A DNA stretch of 64,000 bases from Chitinimonas viridis (GTDB lineage: Bacteria > Pseudomonadota > Gammaproteobacteria > Burkholderiales > Chitinimonadaceae): NCBI RefSeq assembly GCF_030409555.1, contig NZ_JAUFPU010000005.1, positions 1-64,000 of the forward strand, written 5' to 3'. Position numbers and translations under genes: made by a program. Of this stretch, positions 55,273-63,715 are shown piece after piece (position 1 is the stretch's first letter; each line of letters begins with the position of its first letter). The notes beneath the pieces were generated by a model that did no database searches, was not told the origin of the DNA, and saw only the letters and a list, made by a program, of their open reading frames with translations.

Positions 55273-57189
55273 ATGCGGGACGACCCCCTTGGTGGATCAG
55301 TGCGCCTGAACCACCACTCTGCCCTGTGGGTAGTCGCCCTGGCGTGCTCGCTGCCTACGCTGGCCAACGGCATGCCTGCGGCCGAGCTGGCCGACCTCAG
55401 CATAGAAGAGCTGGCCAATATCGAGGTCACCTCAGCATCCAAGCAGGCCGAATCCCTGTCACTGACCAGCGCCTCGCTGTTTGTCATCACCGGCGAGGAC
55501 CTGCGCCGCAGTGGCAAGACCACTCTGCCAGAAGCCTTGCGCCTAGCCCCCAATCTGCAGGTGGCGCGTATTGATGCGCGCAACTATGCCGTCTCGGCGC
55601 GCGGCATGAACGATGCCTTCTCCAACAAGATGCTGGTACTGATCGATGGCCGGGTGATCTACTCGCCTCTGTTTTCTGGCGTGTTCTGGGATGCTCAGGA
55701 TGTGGTGCTGGAAGACATCGCCCGCATCGAGGTCATCAGCGGCCCTGGCGCCACGCAATGGGGTGCCAATGCCGTCAACGGTGTCATCAATATCATCAGC
55801 AAGCGGGCGCAGGACACCCAGGGCGGCCTGCTCAGCCTGGATCGCAGCCACCAGCAGGGCAATGGCGTCGTCCGCTGGGGTGGCGCCCTGCCCGGTAACG
55901 GCCATTACCGCCTGTACGCCAAGCATGCCGAACAGGACGACACCTACCGTGCCAACAGCACCCGCACAGCCACCGGCATGCGGCGCAACCAGTATGGTTT
56001 TCGCGCCGACTGGGAGGGTGGTTTCAGGTTGCAGGGCGATACCTACCAGGCTGCACTACACCAGGCTGGCACCCGCAATATCCTGACCCGAGGCCACAAT
56101 CTGCTGGGACGCTGGGAGCAGGCATCGGACCAGGGTGGCCAGTTCTACCTGCAAGCCTATATCGACCGCACCCGGCGGGATCAACCCGCTGCCTTTATCG
56201 ACAAGCTGAACACCACCGAACTGGAATACCAGCATCAGTTGCCGCTGAACGCCCAACACAAACTCAGCTGGGGGGCCGGCTACCGCCAGGCCAGCGACCA
56301 TATCCGGGCACAGACCCGGGGTTCTGCCTTCCTGCCGGAGAAACAGGATCTCTACTGGGGCCACCTCTATGTGCAGGACGAGATCAGCCTGAGCAGTACC
56401 TTGCGGCTGATACTGGGTGTCAAGCTGGAGCGCAACAGCTACAGCGGGTTGGAGGCCATGCCCAATCTCCGTTGGAATTGGGCACTCGATGAAAAGCATC
56501 AGCTATGGGGAGCCGTGTCGCGCGCCGTCCGTGCACCCTCGCGCATAGACCGGGATTTTCACGTCCCGGCCGTGGCCCCCTACCTGATTGCCGGTGGCCC
56601 CAACTTTGCCGCCGAGATCGCCGACACGGTCGAACTGGGCTATCGCGGCCAGCCCAGCGGCGTGCTGTCCTATTCCACCACCCTGTTCTACACCCGCTAC
56701 GACAAGTTGCGCAGCGGCGAGCCCAACCCCAGCGGCGCCGGCAATGCCGTGTTGTCCAACAAGATAGCGGGCCATATCACCGGCGTGGAGATGTGGGGCA
56801 TCTGGCAGGTATCGCCCTCCTGGCGACTCAGCGGTGGCTGGGTGGCCCAGCACAAGCGCCTGAGCCGCAAGGCCGACAGCCGGGACAACAACGGTGCGCA
56901 GAACATGGGAGCCGACCCCAACCACTATTGGAACCTGCGCTCGCAGCACGACCTGGCAAGCAATATGACGCTGGACCTGGCCCTGCGCAGGGTGGGCGCC
57001 ATACCGCGGCCGGCCGTACCTGCCTACACCACGCTGGATGCCAGTTGGTCGTGGACGCCCCAGCCAGGGCTGGAGCTGGCGCTGACCGCCCAGAACCTGC
57101 TGGGCGACCGCCACCCCGAGTTCGCCAACGCCCCGGCACGCAGTGAATACGGACGGGAGGCGCATGTACAGCTGCGCTACCGATTCTAG
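55273..57189 (+). CDS. TonB-dependent outer-membrane receptor
   Basis: A 638-residue receptor. A hydrophobic signal sequence (about 16-32, ending LANG) leads to a plug domain (about 40-180) with VTSASKQ near a TonB-box position and LVLIDGRVIYSPLFSGVFWD, IARIEVISGPGATQWGANAVNGVINIIS. The remainder is a 22-strand barrel type ending in QLRYRF, the usual C-terminal aromatic. This receptor group is typically followed by YfiR-like and sensor genes, as here. The ligand is unknown; it may signal rather than simply import. Confidence 0.92.
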   Translation: MRDDPLGGSVRLNHHSALWVVALACSLPTLANGMPAAELADLSIEELANIEVTSASKQAESLSLTSASLFVITGEDLRRSGKTTLPEALRLAPNLQVARIDARNYAVSARGMNDAFSNKMLVLIDGRVIYSPLFSGVFWDAQDVVLEDIARIEVISGPGATQWGANAVNGVINIISKRAQDTQGGLLSLDRSHQQGNGVVRWGGALPGNGHYRLYAKHAEQDDTYRANSTRTATGMRRNQYGFRADWEGGFRLQGDTYQAALHQAGTRNILTRGHNLLGRWEQASDQGGQFYLQAYIDRTRRDQPAAFIDKLNTTELEYQHQLPLNAQHKLSWGAGYRQASDHIRAQTRGSAFLPEKQDLYWGHLYVQDEISLSSTLRLILGVKLERNSYSGLEAMPNLRWNWALDEKHQLWGAVSRAVRAPSRIDRDFHVPAVAPYLIAGGPNFAAEIADTVELGYRGQPSGVLSYSTTLFYTRYDKLRSGEPNPSGAGNAVLSNKIAGHITGVEMWGIWQVSPSWRLSGGWVAQHKRLSRKADSRDNNGAQNMGADPNHYWNLRSQHDLASNMTLDLALRRVGAIPRPAVPAYTTLDASWSWTPQPGLELALTAQNLLGDRHPEFANAPARSEYGREAHVQLRYRF

Positions 57190-57274
57190 GCACCAAGGCA
57201 TACCCCGACCCGGTGTGCCATCGCCCTACCATGCCGCACGCCCACATATTTGCAGGCTACGGCCAGTTGATGCC

Positions 57275-57826
57275 GTGGCTGCCCGGCGCTGGTGTACATG
57301 GTGCCTGCTGGTGCTGTGCTGCCTGCTGCCCATGGTCGCCGCCGCCTCGGATGGCGCGCTGGAATACAAGGTCAAGGCGGCCTACCTGTACAAGTTCAGC
57401 AGCTATATCGAATGGCCGGATAGCGCCTTTACCTCGCCCGACGCCCCGCTGATCATCGGGGTACTGGGCGCCGATGCGGTAGCCCACGAGCTTGAAGCGC
57501 TGTTGGCGGGCCGCAGCAGCCAGCAGCACCCGCTGGCGCTCAAGCGCCTGCAGGCGGGGGCAGACCTGGCCGGCATACACATACTCTTCATCGGCAAGCG
57601 CGAGGCAGACAACCTCAAGCCCTTGCTACAGCCACTGCAGACACGACCCGTGCTGGTGGTAACCGAGTCGGCCAACGCCCTGGCCGCCGGCAGCATCATC
57701 AACTTTGTCCTGCACGATCAGCGGGTACGGTTCGAGATCGCCCTGGGCAAGGCGGAGCACAGTGGGCTCAAGCTGAGCGCCCGTTTGCTGGCCGTTGCCA
57801 CGCAGGTCAGGAACGGCACGCCATGA
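57275..57826 (+). CDS. YfiR-family periplasmic protein (DUF4154)
   Basis: About 183 residues from GTG 57275, chosen because it gives a clean signal peptide (AARRWCTWCLLVLCCLLPMVAAA). The mature part has the family pattern EYKVKAAYLYKFSSYIEWP, GVLGAD, GIHILFIGKREA and VTESANALAAGSIINFVLHDQRVRFEIA. In Pseudomonas YfiR is a periplasmic repressor of the cyclase YfiN; here the neighbour is a kinase. A longer frame overlapping the receptor gene is possible but lacks a signal peptide at the right position. It overlaps the kinase start by four bases. Confidence 0.88.
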   Translation: MAARRWCTWCLLVLCCLLPMVAAASDGALEYKVKAAYLYKFSSYIEWPDSAFTSPDAPLIIGVLGADAVAHELEALLAGRSSQQHPLALKRLQAGADLAGIHILFIGKREADNLKPLLQPLQTRPVLVVTESANALAAGSIINFVLHDQRVRFEIALGKAEHSGLKLSARLLAVATQVRNGTP

Positions 57827-59715
57827 AGCTCCGATACGGCTTGCGCTCCATACGCTACAAGCTGCTGCTGACCCTGCTGGCCAGCAATCTCTGCACCCTG
57901 CTGGTCGCCGCGGTGGTGCTGACCTACAACGACCTGCACGAATACCGGCAGAACCTCAGCAGCGAGCTGGATACCCAGGCAGAGATACTGGGGCAAGCCA
58001 GCATTGCCGCGCTGGAGTTCAACGACCCCAAGGTGGCCCAGGAGAACCTGGCCCTGCTGAAGATCAAACCCGGCATCATCGCAGCCGGTCTATATACCGC
58101 GACCGGCACACTATTCGCCGGTTATTCCCGCGAGCACACGCAGCCGCATCGATTCCCCACGCTGCCAGGGCTGGATGGCATACAGACCGCAGATGACGAG
58201 ATGTGGCTGTACAAACGGGTAGTGAACCAGCAGGAAATACTGGGGACCGTCTATCTGCGTGCCCAATACGACCTGCAGCAGCGACTGGAGCATCATCTGG
58301 GCATCCTGGCGGGCGTAGGCCTGTTGAGCCTGCTGGCCAGCCTGCTGATCTCCACCTGGCTGCAGGCCTATGTCAGCAAACCCATCACATCGGTCAGCAA
58401 CACCGCCCTGCAGGTGGTCAGCAGCCGCGACTTCAGCCTGCGTGCCCACAAGAGTACCGATGACGAGATAGGCTATCTGGTGGATGCCTTCAACGAAATG
58501 CTGGCCGAAATAGGCCGCCGCACCGAAGCCATCGAAGCCTCGCAGCAAGCCCTGGAACATGAGGTAGCCGAGCGTCGCGAGACGCAGCTGGCCCTGCAGC
58601 ACAGCGAGCGCCGCAACCGCTCGCTGCTGACTGCCATGTCGGTGACCATCTGGATTAGCGACAAGCTGGGCGGATTCACCACCGAACAACCAGCCTGGGC
58701 CGACTATACCGGCCAGGCCCTTGCCGACTACCAGGGTCTGGGATGGCGTAGTGCCTTTCACCCGGATGACCAGGGCCATCTCGATCGGGCCTGGGCCAGA
58801 GCACTTAGCCAGCCGGCTTCGTTTGAGCTGGCTGCGCGCCTGTGGCATGCCGGCTCAGGCCGACATCGCCATATCACCCTGCGCACCGCCCCGCTGTTTG
58901 ACCAGGCCGGCGAACTGGTGGAGTGGATAGGCGGGATCAGCGATACCGACGATCGCTACGCGGCAGAACAGGCCGTCGCCCAGCTGAATGCCGAACTCGA
59001 GCAACGGGTAGCCGAGCGCACCGCCGAGCTGGAAGCCGTCAACAAGGATCTGGAAAGCTTCAGCTATTCGGTCTCGCACGATTTGCGCGCCCCGGTGAGG
59101 GCCATCGGCGGCTTCGCGGCCCTGCTCAACCAGCATCAGGGCGCCCAGCTCAACACCGAGGGCCAGCGCCTGCTGGGCATAGTGCGCAGCGAAGCCAGCC
59201 GCATGGGCTACCTGATAGACGATCTGCTGGCCTTTTCCCGATTGGGGCGGCAGGCCATGCAGCTGAAGCCGCTGGACATGATGGCACTGGTGCAAAGCAC
59301 CTACAGCCACCTGGAAAGCCAGCACCAGGGGCCACCCGTACAGTTCAGGCTGGACAACCTGCCCGACACCCTGGGTGATATGAGCCTGCTCAGGCAGGTT
59401 TGGGTCAACCTGCTGTCCAATGCTCTCAAGTTCAGCAGCAAGCAGGCGCAGCCCAGCATCGAGGTTGGCGCCATCAGCGATGACGAAAAGCATACCTACT
59501 ATGTGCGCGACAACGGCACCGGCTTCGACCCCGCCTACAAGCAAAAGTTGTTTGGCGTGTTCCAGCGCCTGCATGATGCTGCCGACTACCCAGGCACAGG
59601 CGTAGGATTAGCCCTGGCACAACGCATCATCAACCGCCACAACGGCACCATATGGGCGGACAGCACTCCGGGTGAAGGCGCCACCTTCTACTTCACCCTA
59701 CCGCGCAGCCATTGA
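57823..59715 (+). CDS. Membrane histidine kinase with YfiN-like CHASE sensor
   Basis: A 630-residue kinase. Two helices (about 14-35 and 160-185) flank a periplasmic CHASE8-like domain (EYRQNLSSELDTQAEILGQASIAALEFND...), resembling the sensor of YfiN/TpbB. HAMP (about 182-235), PAS (about 265-385), a coiled coil, then HisKA with SVSHDLRAPVRAIGGFA (His about 424) and HATPase (about 515-628, NGTGFDPAYKQKLFGVFQRLH, GTGVGLALA). YfiN normally has GGDEF at this position; here it is a Cph1-type kinase, so YfiR is probably coupled to phosphorylation. An Rcp1-like regulator follows 21 bases later. Confidence 0.9.
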   Translation: MKLRYGLRSIRYKLLLTLLASNLCTLLVAAVVLTYNDLHEYRQNLSSELDTQAEILGQASIAALEFNDPKVAQENLALLKIKPGIIAAGLYTATGTLFAGYSREHTQPHRFPTLPGLDGIQTADDEMWLYKRVVNQQEILGTVYLRAQYDLQQRLEHHLGILAGVGLLSLLASLLISTWLQAYVSKPITSVSNTALQVVSSRDFSLRAHKSTDDEIGYLVDAFNEMLAEIGRRTEAIEASQQALEHEVAERRETQLALQHSERRNRSLLTAMSVTIWISDKLGGFTTEQPAWADYTGQALADYQGLGWRSAFHPDDQGHLDRAWARALSQPASFELAARLWHAGSGRHRHITLRTAPLFDQAGELVEWIGGISDTDDRYAAEQAVAQLNAELEQRVAERTAELEAVNKDLESFSYSVSHDLRAPVRAIGGFAALLNQHQGAQLNTEGQRLLGIVRSEASRMGYLIDDLLAFSRLGRQAMQLKPLDMMALVQSTYSHLESQHQGPPVQFRLDNLPDTLGDMSLLRQVWVNLLSNALKFSSKQAQPSIEVGAISDDEKHTYYVRDNGTGFDPAYKQKLFGVFQRLHDAADYPGTGVGLALAQRIINRHNGTIWADSTPGEGATFYFTLPRSH

Positions 59716-59736
59716 ATATCTTGCAGGAGCAGCACC

Positions 59737-60177
59737 ATGGAAGAGATTGAGCACATACACATACTGCTGGTAGAGGACAACCCGCTGGACGCCGAGCTGA
59801 CCATGTACGGGCTGCGCAATACCATCGCCAATACCATTACCTGGGTGAAAGATGGACAGGAAGCCCTGGACTACCTGTTCCGCCAGGGCGAGTACCAGCA
59901 CCTGGACGCCGCCATGCCCGGCCTGATACTGCTGGACCTGAAGATGCCCAGGGTGGACGGCACCGAAGTGCTGCTACAGGTCAAGGCCGACAGCCGCACC
60001 CGCCGCATCCCCGTGGTGGTCATGACTTCCTCGCGCGAGGAGTCGGATATCCTGCGCAGTTACGACCTGGGGGCCAACAGCTATGTGGTAAAGCCGGTCG
60101 ATTTCGACGGTATCAGCGACGTGGCCAAGCAGGCCGGCTTTTACTGGATGGTGGTGAATCGGCATTTGCAACAGTGA
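59737..60177 (+). CDS. Rcp1-like single-domain response regulator
   Basis: A 146-residue stand-alone REC: acidic pocket LVEDNPLDAELT, Asp67 in ILLDLKMPRVDG, VVVMTSSREES and NSYVVKPVDFDG. There is no output domain. It is the last gene of the receptor-YfiR-kinase unit and is the expected target of the upstream kinase. It is similar to the regulator at 51618-52067, so the two systems might cross-talk. GCAGGAG is the ribosome binding site. Confidence 0.92.
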   Translation: MEEIEHIHILLVEDNPLDAELTMYGLRNTIANTITWVKDGQEALDYLFRQGEYQHLDAAMPGLILLDLKMPRVDGTEVLLQVKADSRTRRIPVVVMTSSREESDILRSYDLGANSYVVKPVDFDGISDVAKQAGFYWMVVNRHLQQ

Positions 60178-60276
60178 CGGTTGGGCGGGCGCCGGGCATT
60201 GCCCGCCGGCATAACTGGAGGCTCCTCTGGCTATGTGCGTACTGTTTTTGCTAATTATCGATGCGATTTGAAAGCA

Positions 60277-60783
60277 ATGGATTTTCACCTTCTGCAATTA
60301 ATGATAGAAAATGCAGCCAAACAAGCCTTCGATGGTGTTCGCTTGCGTTACCCCGACCAAAAATTCTGCGGTTACGCTCTGTATTCCGACCCGGATGCCA
60401 TCACAATTTTCCCTGCGGTAAATTCTCTTCAAAACCTAGAGAAACTCGTTGACAGCGACCCAGGAGATGCAGTCTATTATAGATGGAGCCCTGGTGAGTG
60501 GGATCACGAGTTCGAGGGTGCCGAACACTTCCAAGATATATGTAGAATATTGCAGGAAGAAGCACATTGCAGTCATTCAACTGAAGCAAGCAAGAGACTT
60601 AAGGAGAGAGTTTATGAAGCCTGCGTGCTTGTATTGGAAAATATGAAAATCCAGGGATATTTTTACAATAGCAATGACCCCTTTGCTTTGGTCTTCACCG
60701 TTACAGGAGGAGAGACACAAAGTGAAATAGATTGGATTGGAAAATTAAACAACAGCGAAGCACTTAATGAGTTTATTCGATGA
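60277..60783 (+). CDS. DUF4303-like protein (possible toxin immunity)
   Basis: A 168-residue soluble protein starting MDFHLLQLMIEN. Its pattern (YALYSDPDAITIFPAVNS, then a Trp-rich middle YYRWSPGEWDHE and an acidic C-terminus) resembles the DUF4303 family, often found as immunity-type genes near polymorphic toxins. Codon use and AT content differ clearly from the preceding genes, suggesting transfer. No toxin is visible beside it. The assignment is from memory of the family and is moderate. Confidence 0.6.
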   Translation: MDFHLLQLMIENAAKQAFDGVRLRYPDQKFCGYALYSDPDAITIFPAVNSLQNLEKLVDSDPGDAVYYRWSPGEWDHEFEGAEHFQDICRILQEEAHCSHSTEASKRLKERVYEACVLVLENMKIQGYFYNSNDPFALVFTVTGGETQSEIDWIGKLNNSEALNEFIR

Positions 60784-60929
60784 TCCGACTCCAATGCATA
60801 GAACATCTCCTCAATCCACAAAGAAACCGCTCTTCAGGCCCGTGAACTTCCTTGCTGAAACACATGGCTCACCTGTCAAAAAATTTATCTCAAAAGGCAG
60901 CAAATAAACCAAATATGAATGTGTGGTTT
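60784..60929. other. AT-rich spacer with possible 37-codon frame
   Basis: ATG 60794 opens a 37-codon frame (MHRTSPQSTKKPLFRPVN...) ending at 60907. It may be a fragment; nothing else supports it. Confidence 0.25.
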
Positions 60930-61079
60930 GGCCTCAATACTATTCGGTCAGATTGTTAGCGCGATCATCGCTATCCACGACGTCAGAGTCTGGATTGCAC
61001 TGCAGCAATGCTTAAGCCCAAGCTGATTCATCCACGGTAGCAGCCGTTGAAACCAATCTAACCGAACAGTATTGAGACC
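60930..61079. mobile_element. ~150-bp element with 26-bp terminal inverted repeats
   Basis: The left end (60930-60955, begins GGCCTCAATACTATTCGG) and the complement of the right end (61054-61079, begins GGTCTCAATACTGTTCGG) match at about 23 of 26 bases. The interior of about 100 bases is non-coding. The ends resemble those of IS4-type elements, so this is probably a MITE or deletion derivative. No target duplication is evident. Confidence 0.75.
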
Positions 61080-61201
61080 TGCCCCGCGACCCCTCTAGTT
61101 CTTTGAGCGACTTTAAAACAAATATGCAGCCGCGGGCTGAAAAGTGGATTAATGGTAGGCTATAAAGCATTACCATCTGGGTTTCATGAATAAATGAGAG
61201 G

Positions 61202-61606
61202 ATGATTACGACTAGGAAAGACTACTCTGATGAAGATGAGTACTACACCCAAGGCTTTGAGCGTGAAGGTGTTCTATCAATCTGGATCGGTTTACTCGGT
61301 GATAAAATAGACGCGGGCGCAGATGTTTTACAGGACTTGTGTGGAGTCGGCCATTACCGCCTTGATGATCAAGAAATTAATAGCTTAGACTTTGAAACAG
61401 CTGGGATTGATAGATTGCTAGGTGATTTATCTTATTCAAGGTCGTTTCTTGTGCGTGCGGTTGAGGCTGCAAGTAAGAAGGGATTGAGTGAAGCCAAATG
61501 GGTCACGGCGCAATATAACTTCGATTATGATCCTTCCCTAGTTTGTAGGCTGGTTGCTGCAGACCCCGTTTTTATCGGGAGTTTCACATACTCGGAGGAT
61601 GAGTAA
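61202..61606 (+). CDS. Imm22-like immunity protein
   Basis: A 134-residue acidic protein. The stretch REGVLSIWIG, then HYRLDDQEIN, DRLLGDLSYSRSF, AKWVTAQYNFDYDP and the end DPVFIGSFTYSED fit the Imm22 family of polymorphic-toxin immunity proteins as I remember it. No partner toxin is present, so it is an orphan that could protect against neighbours' toxins. AT-rich with different codon use from the flanks; AGAGG lies close upstream of the ATG. Confidence 0.6.
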   Translation: MITTRKDYSDEDEYYTQGFEREGVLSIWIGLLGDKIDAGADVLQDLCGVGHYRLDDQEINSLDFETAGIDRLLGDLSYSRSFLVRAVEAASKKGLSEAKWVTAQYNFDYDPSLVCRLVAADPVFIGSFTYSEDE

Positions 61607-61645
61607 CCTGTAGTCCCAAACAGTGTATCTACAACTCTGCACTCT

Positions 61646-61888
61646 GTGAAGTTTAGCAAAAGCAATCGTGCATATGACAGCTATGAAGCATATTTATATG
61701 CACGTAGCTCCGAGGCACAAATTCAAAGCGAAATCGCAGAATTTGGCTTGGACAAAAATCATGGCGATATTAAAATCCAGTACGCCGGAGCGAGTATCGG
61801 AACGTCGGGGAGGGGGTCCCCCACTGAGTCCGAAGGTAATAAATATTTACCAAGAAGGTCTTGGCTCAACCAATCGGGAGTTTATTGA
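61646..61888 (+). pseudogene. Unidentified fragment
   Basis: The frame from GTG 61646 (KFSKSNRAYDSYEAYLYARSSEAQIQSEIAEF) looks protein-like for about 50 codons, then becomes low-quality. The alternative frame ending at 61901 looks more protein-like at its end (NIYQEGLGSTNREFIELM). This suggests a decayed or frameshifted gene, perhaps a toxin C-terminal remnant. I cannot assign it. Confidence 0.35.
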
Positions 61889-61976
61889 GCTTATGGCGTA
61901 AGAAATCCATCGCTCGAAAACAATGGGCTTGTTTCCTGCAAGCCTTTAATCAAACTTGGATTCTACTGTGGGGTCA

Positions 61977-62333
61977 ATGGCAAAATCCTATGCAATTGAG
62001 TACGCCAACCGCTTACTTGGAAAGGACAACCAAATGCAATCAAACGGAATGCTTGCAGAAGAAATCGATTGCCTGGAAAGGGCTATCTTTTATGGAAACT
62101 TGGAGCTGTTGAAAGGAAAGAAATGTCCAATATGCAAACAAGGTAAGTTGCTTTATAGCGTTACCAAGAATCTCATTAACATCGAAGCTAAGCCAGGGCG
62201 GCGATATAAGGGATCGGTAAATATATACTGCACGGGTCTTTGTAATAAAATGATTACGCATGCGAACGCATTCATCCCTGCTTGGGCGGAAACTATCTCT
62301 AATTGGGATGAGCTATCTGACTCTTTGGCTTAA
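61977..62333 (+). CDS. Hypothetical protein with CPIC zinc-knuckle-like motif
   Basis: A 118-residue protein from ATG 61977 (an ATG 21 bases upstream is possible). A short helical N-terminus (AEEIDCLERAIFYGNLELL) precedes KKCPICKQGKL, with a second pair at IYCTGLCN, consistent with a small zinc ribbon. I do not recognise the family. It is AT-rich like the rest of this patch and may be an immunity-like or recruited gene. Confidence 0.5.
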   Translation: MAKSYAIEYANRLLGKDNQMQSNGMLAEEIDCLERAIFYGNLELLKGKKCPICKQGKLLYSVTKNLINIEAKPGRRYKGSVNIYCTGLCNKMITHANAFIPAWAETISNWDELSDSLA

Positions 62334-62511
62334 TGGGTGCCGAGCAAGCTCAAGCAGCGGTTGGGCTTGCTGTTCCAAACAAGAATGCTCGCGCAGCAAA
62401 ACACCATGCGGGCCTTTACTATCCCGAGTCTACCGGGATGACTATCGGTCCCAATCAGCCCATCAACGCTGAAACCCGCTTGCCAGCCCGTACGCAACGC
62501 CACAAAGCAGA

Positions 62512-62539
62512 AAGGGGCTACGTTTTCACGTAACCCCTT
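62512..62539 (-). terminator. Hairpin downstream of tRNA-Thr
   Basis: AAGGGG-CTACG / CGTA-ACCCCTT stem with a TTTTCA loop, eight bases beyond the tRNA 3' end on the minus strand, consistent with tRNA transcription termination. Confidence 0.65.
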
Positions 62540-62546
62540 GATTTTC

Positions 62547-62622
62547 TGGTGCCGACAACCGGAATCGAACTGGTGACCTGCTGATTACAAGGCAGCTGCT
62601 CTACCAACTGAGCTATGTCGGC
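62547..62622 (-). tRNA. tRNA-Thr (anticodon TGT)
   Basis: A complete 76-base tRNA with encoded CCA. The acceptor GCCGACA pairs with TGTCGGC, the D arm is GCTC/GAGC, the anticodon loop is CTTGTAA and the T loop is TTCGATT. Position 31-39 is a C-T mismatch, as read. It lies at the edge of a low-GC patch, a usual site for integration, although no attachment duplicate was found. Confidence 0.95.
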
Positions 62623-62647
62623 ACAGGGGGCGAATTATACCGATCTA

Positions 62648-63673
62648 TCAGCTTTTGCGAAGATCTTTCGACAGAAAAAATGCATCCGAGAAGAACTCGT
62701 CTGCCGGAAGGCCACGGCCGGTGAAGCTGCCGTGGGCGGCTTCCACCATCACCGGGGCGCCGCAGGCGTAGACCTGGTAGCCCGCCAGGTCGGCAAAGTC
62801 GTGCAGCACGGCCTCGTGCACAAAGCCGGTACGGCCATGCCAGGCGTCTTCGGGCTTGGGTTCGGACAGCACCGGGATAAAGGTGAAGTTGGGCATCTCG
62901 GCCTGCCACTGGCCTGCCAGCTCGGGCATATAGAGGTCGTCCAGCGTGCGGGCGCCCCAGTAGAGGATCATCTCGCGCTGGATATTCTTCTTGATGGCGT
63001 ATTCGACAATGCTCTTGATGGGGGCGAAGCCGGTACCGCTGGCCAGGAAGATGATGGGCTTGTCCGATTCTTCACGCAGGAAGAAGGAACCCAGCGGGCC
63101 GGTGAAGCGCAATATCTCGCGCTCGCGCATCGAGTTGTGGACGTACTCGGAGAATTCGCCACCGGGCACCAGCCGCACATGCAGTTGCAGGTAGTCTTCG
63201 GTGTGGGGTGGGTTGGCCAACGAGAAGCTGCGCTTCTTGCCATCCTTGGTATGGATGTCGATGTACTGGCCGGCCAGGAACTGCAGGCGCTCATTGGTAG
63301 GCAGCTTGAGCGAGAGCACGGCCACATCGTGCGATACCCGGTCTATCTTCTCTACCCGGCACGGCAGGGTGCGGATCTGAATATCCTTGGTGGCCTGGAT
63401 TTCGCGGCATTCGATCACCACGTCGCCTTGCGGTTCGGCGCAGCAGAACAGGGCCAGGCCTTGGGCTTCTTCGGTCTTGTTGAGCGCCGAGCCGGAGTGT
63501 TCGCGATGGCTGATCTCGCCCTGCAACACGCGGCCCTTGCAGGCGCCGCAGGCACCGTTACGGCAGCCGTAAGGCATGTTGAAGCCGACGCGCATGGCGG
63601 CATCCAGCAGGGTTTCGCCTTCTTCTACGGTAATTTGCTGCTTGCTCGGTTCGATGGTGAGCTGATGCGACAT
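62648..63673 (-). CDS. CDP-6-deoxy-delta-3,4-glucoseen reductase-type [2Fe-2S]/FAD reductase
   Basis: A 341-residue electron-transfer flavoprotein. An N-terminal plant-type ferredoxin domain (about 1-95) has CRNGACGACKG and the fourth Cys at LFCCAEP, binding a [2Fe-2S] cluster. An FAD domain (about 105-200, KRSFSLANPP and GGEFSEYV) and an NAD(P) domain (about 210-335, IFLASGTGFAPIKS and YACGAPVMVE) follow. The layout matches AscD/RfbI-type reductases and related oxygenase reductases. No deoxysugar genes are adjacent, so the true partner is unknown. The next gene is divergent. Confidence 0.9.
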   Translation of the reverse strand: MSHQLTIEPSKQQITVEEGETLLDAAMRVGFNMPYGCRNGACGACKGRVLQGEISHREHSGSALNKTEEAQGLALFCCAEPQGDVVIECREIQATKDIQIRTLPCRVEKIDRVSHDVAVLSLKLPTNERLQFLAGQYIDIHTKDGKKRSFSLANPPHTEDYLQLHVRLVPGGEFSEYVHNSMREREILRFTGPLGSFFLREESDKPIIFLASGTGFAPIKSIVEYAIKKNIQREMILYWGARTLDDLYMPELAGQWQAEMPNFTFIPVLSEPKPEDAWHGRTGFVHEAVLHDFADLAGYQVYACGAPVMVEAAHGSFTGRGLPADEFFSDAFFLSKDLRKS

Positions 63674-63715
63674 GTTGATTCCTGCTGGCGCACACGGTAC
63701 GGCTACAATCGCACC

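Noticed and set aside
62333-62533. 66-codon plus-strand frame overlapping the stop of the zinc-knuckle gene
   Set aside because: No ribosome binding site or recognisable family, and it runs into the tRNA terminator hairpin.
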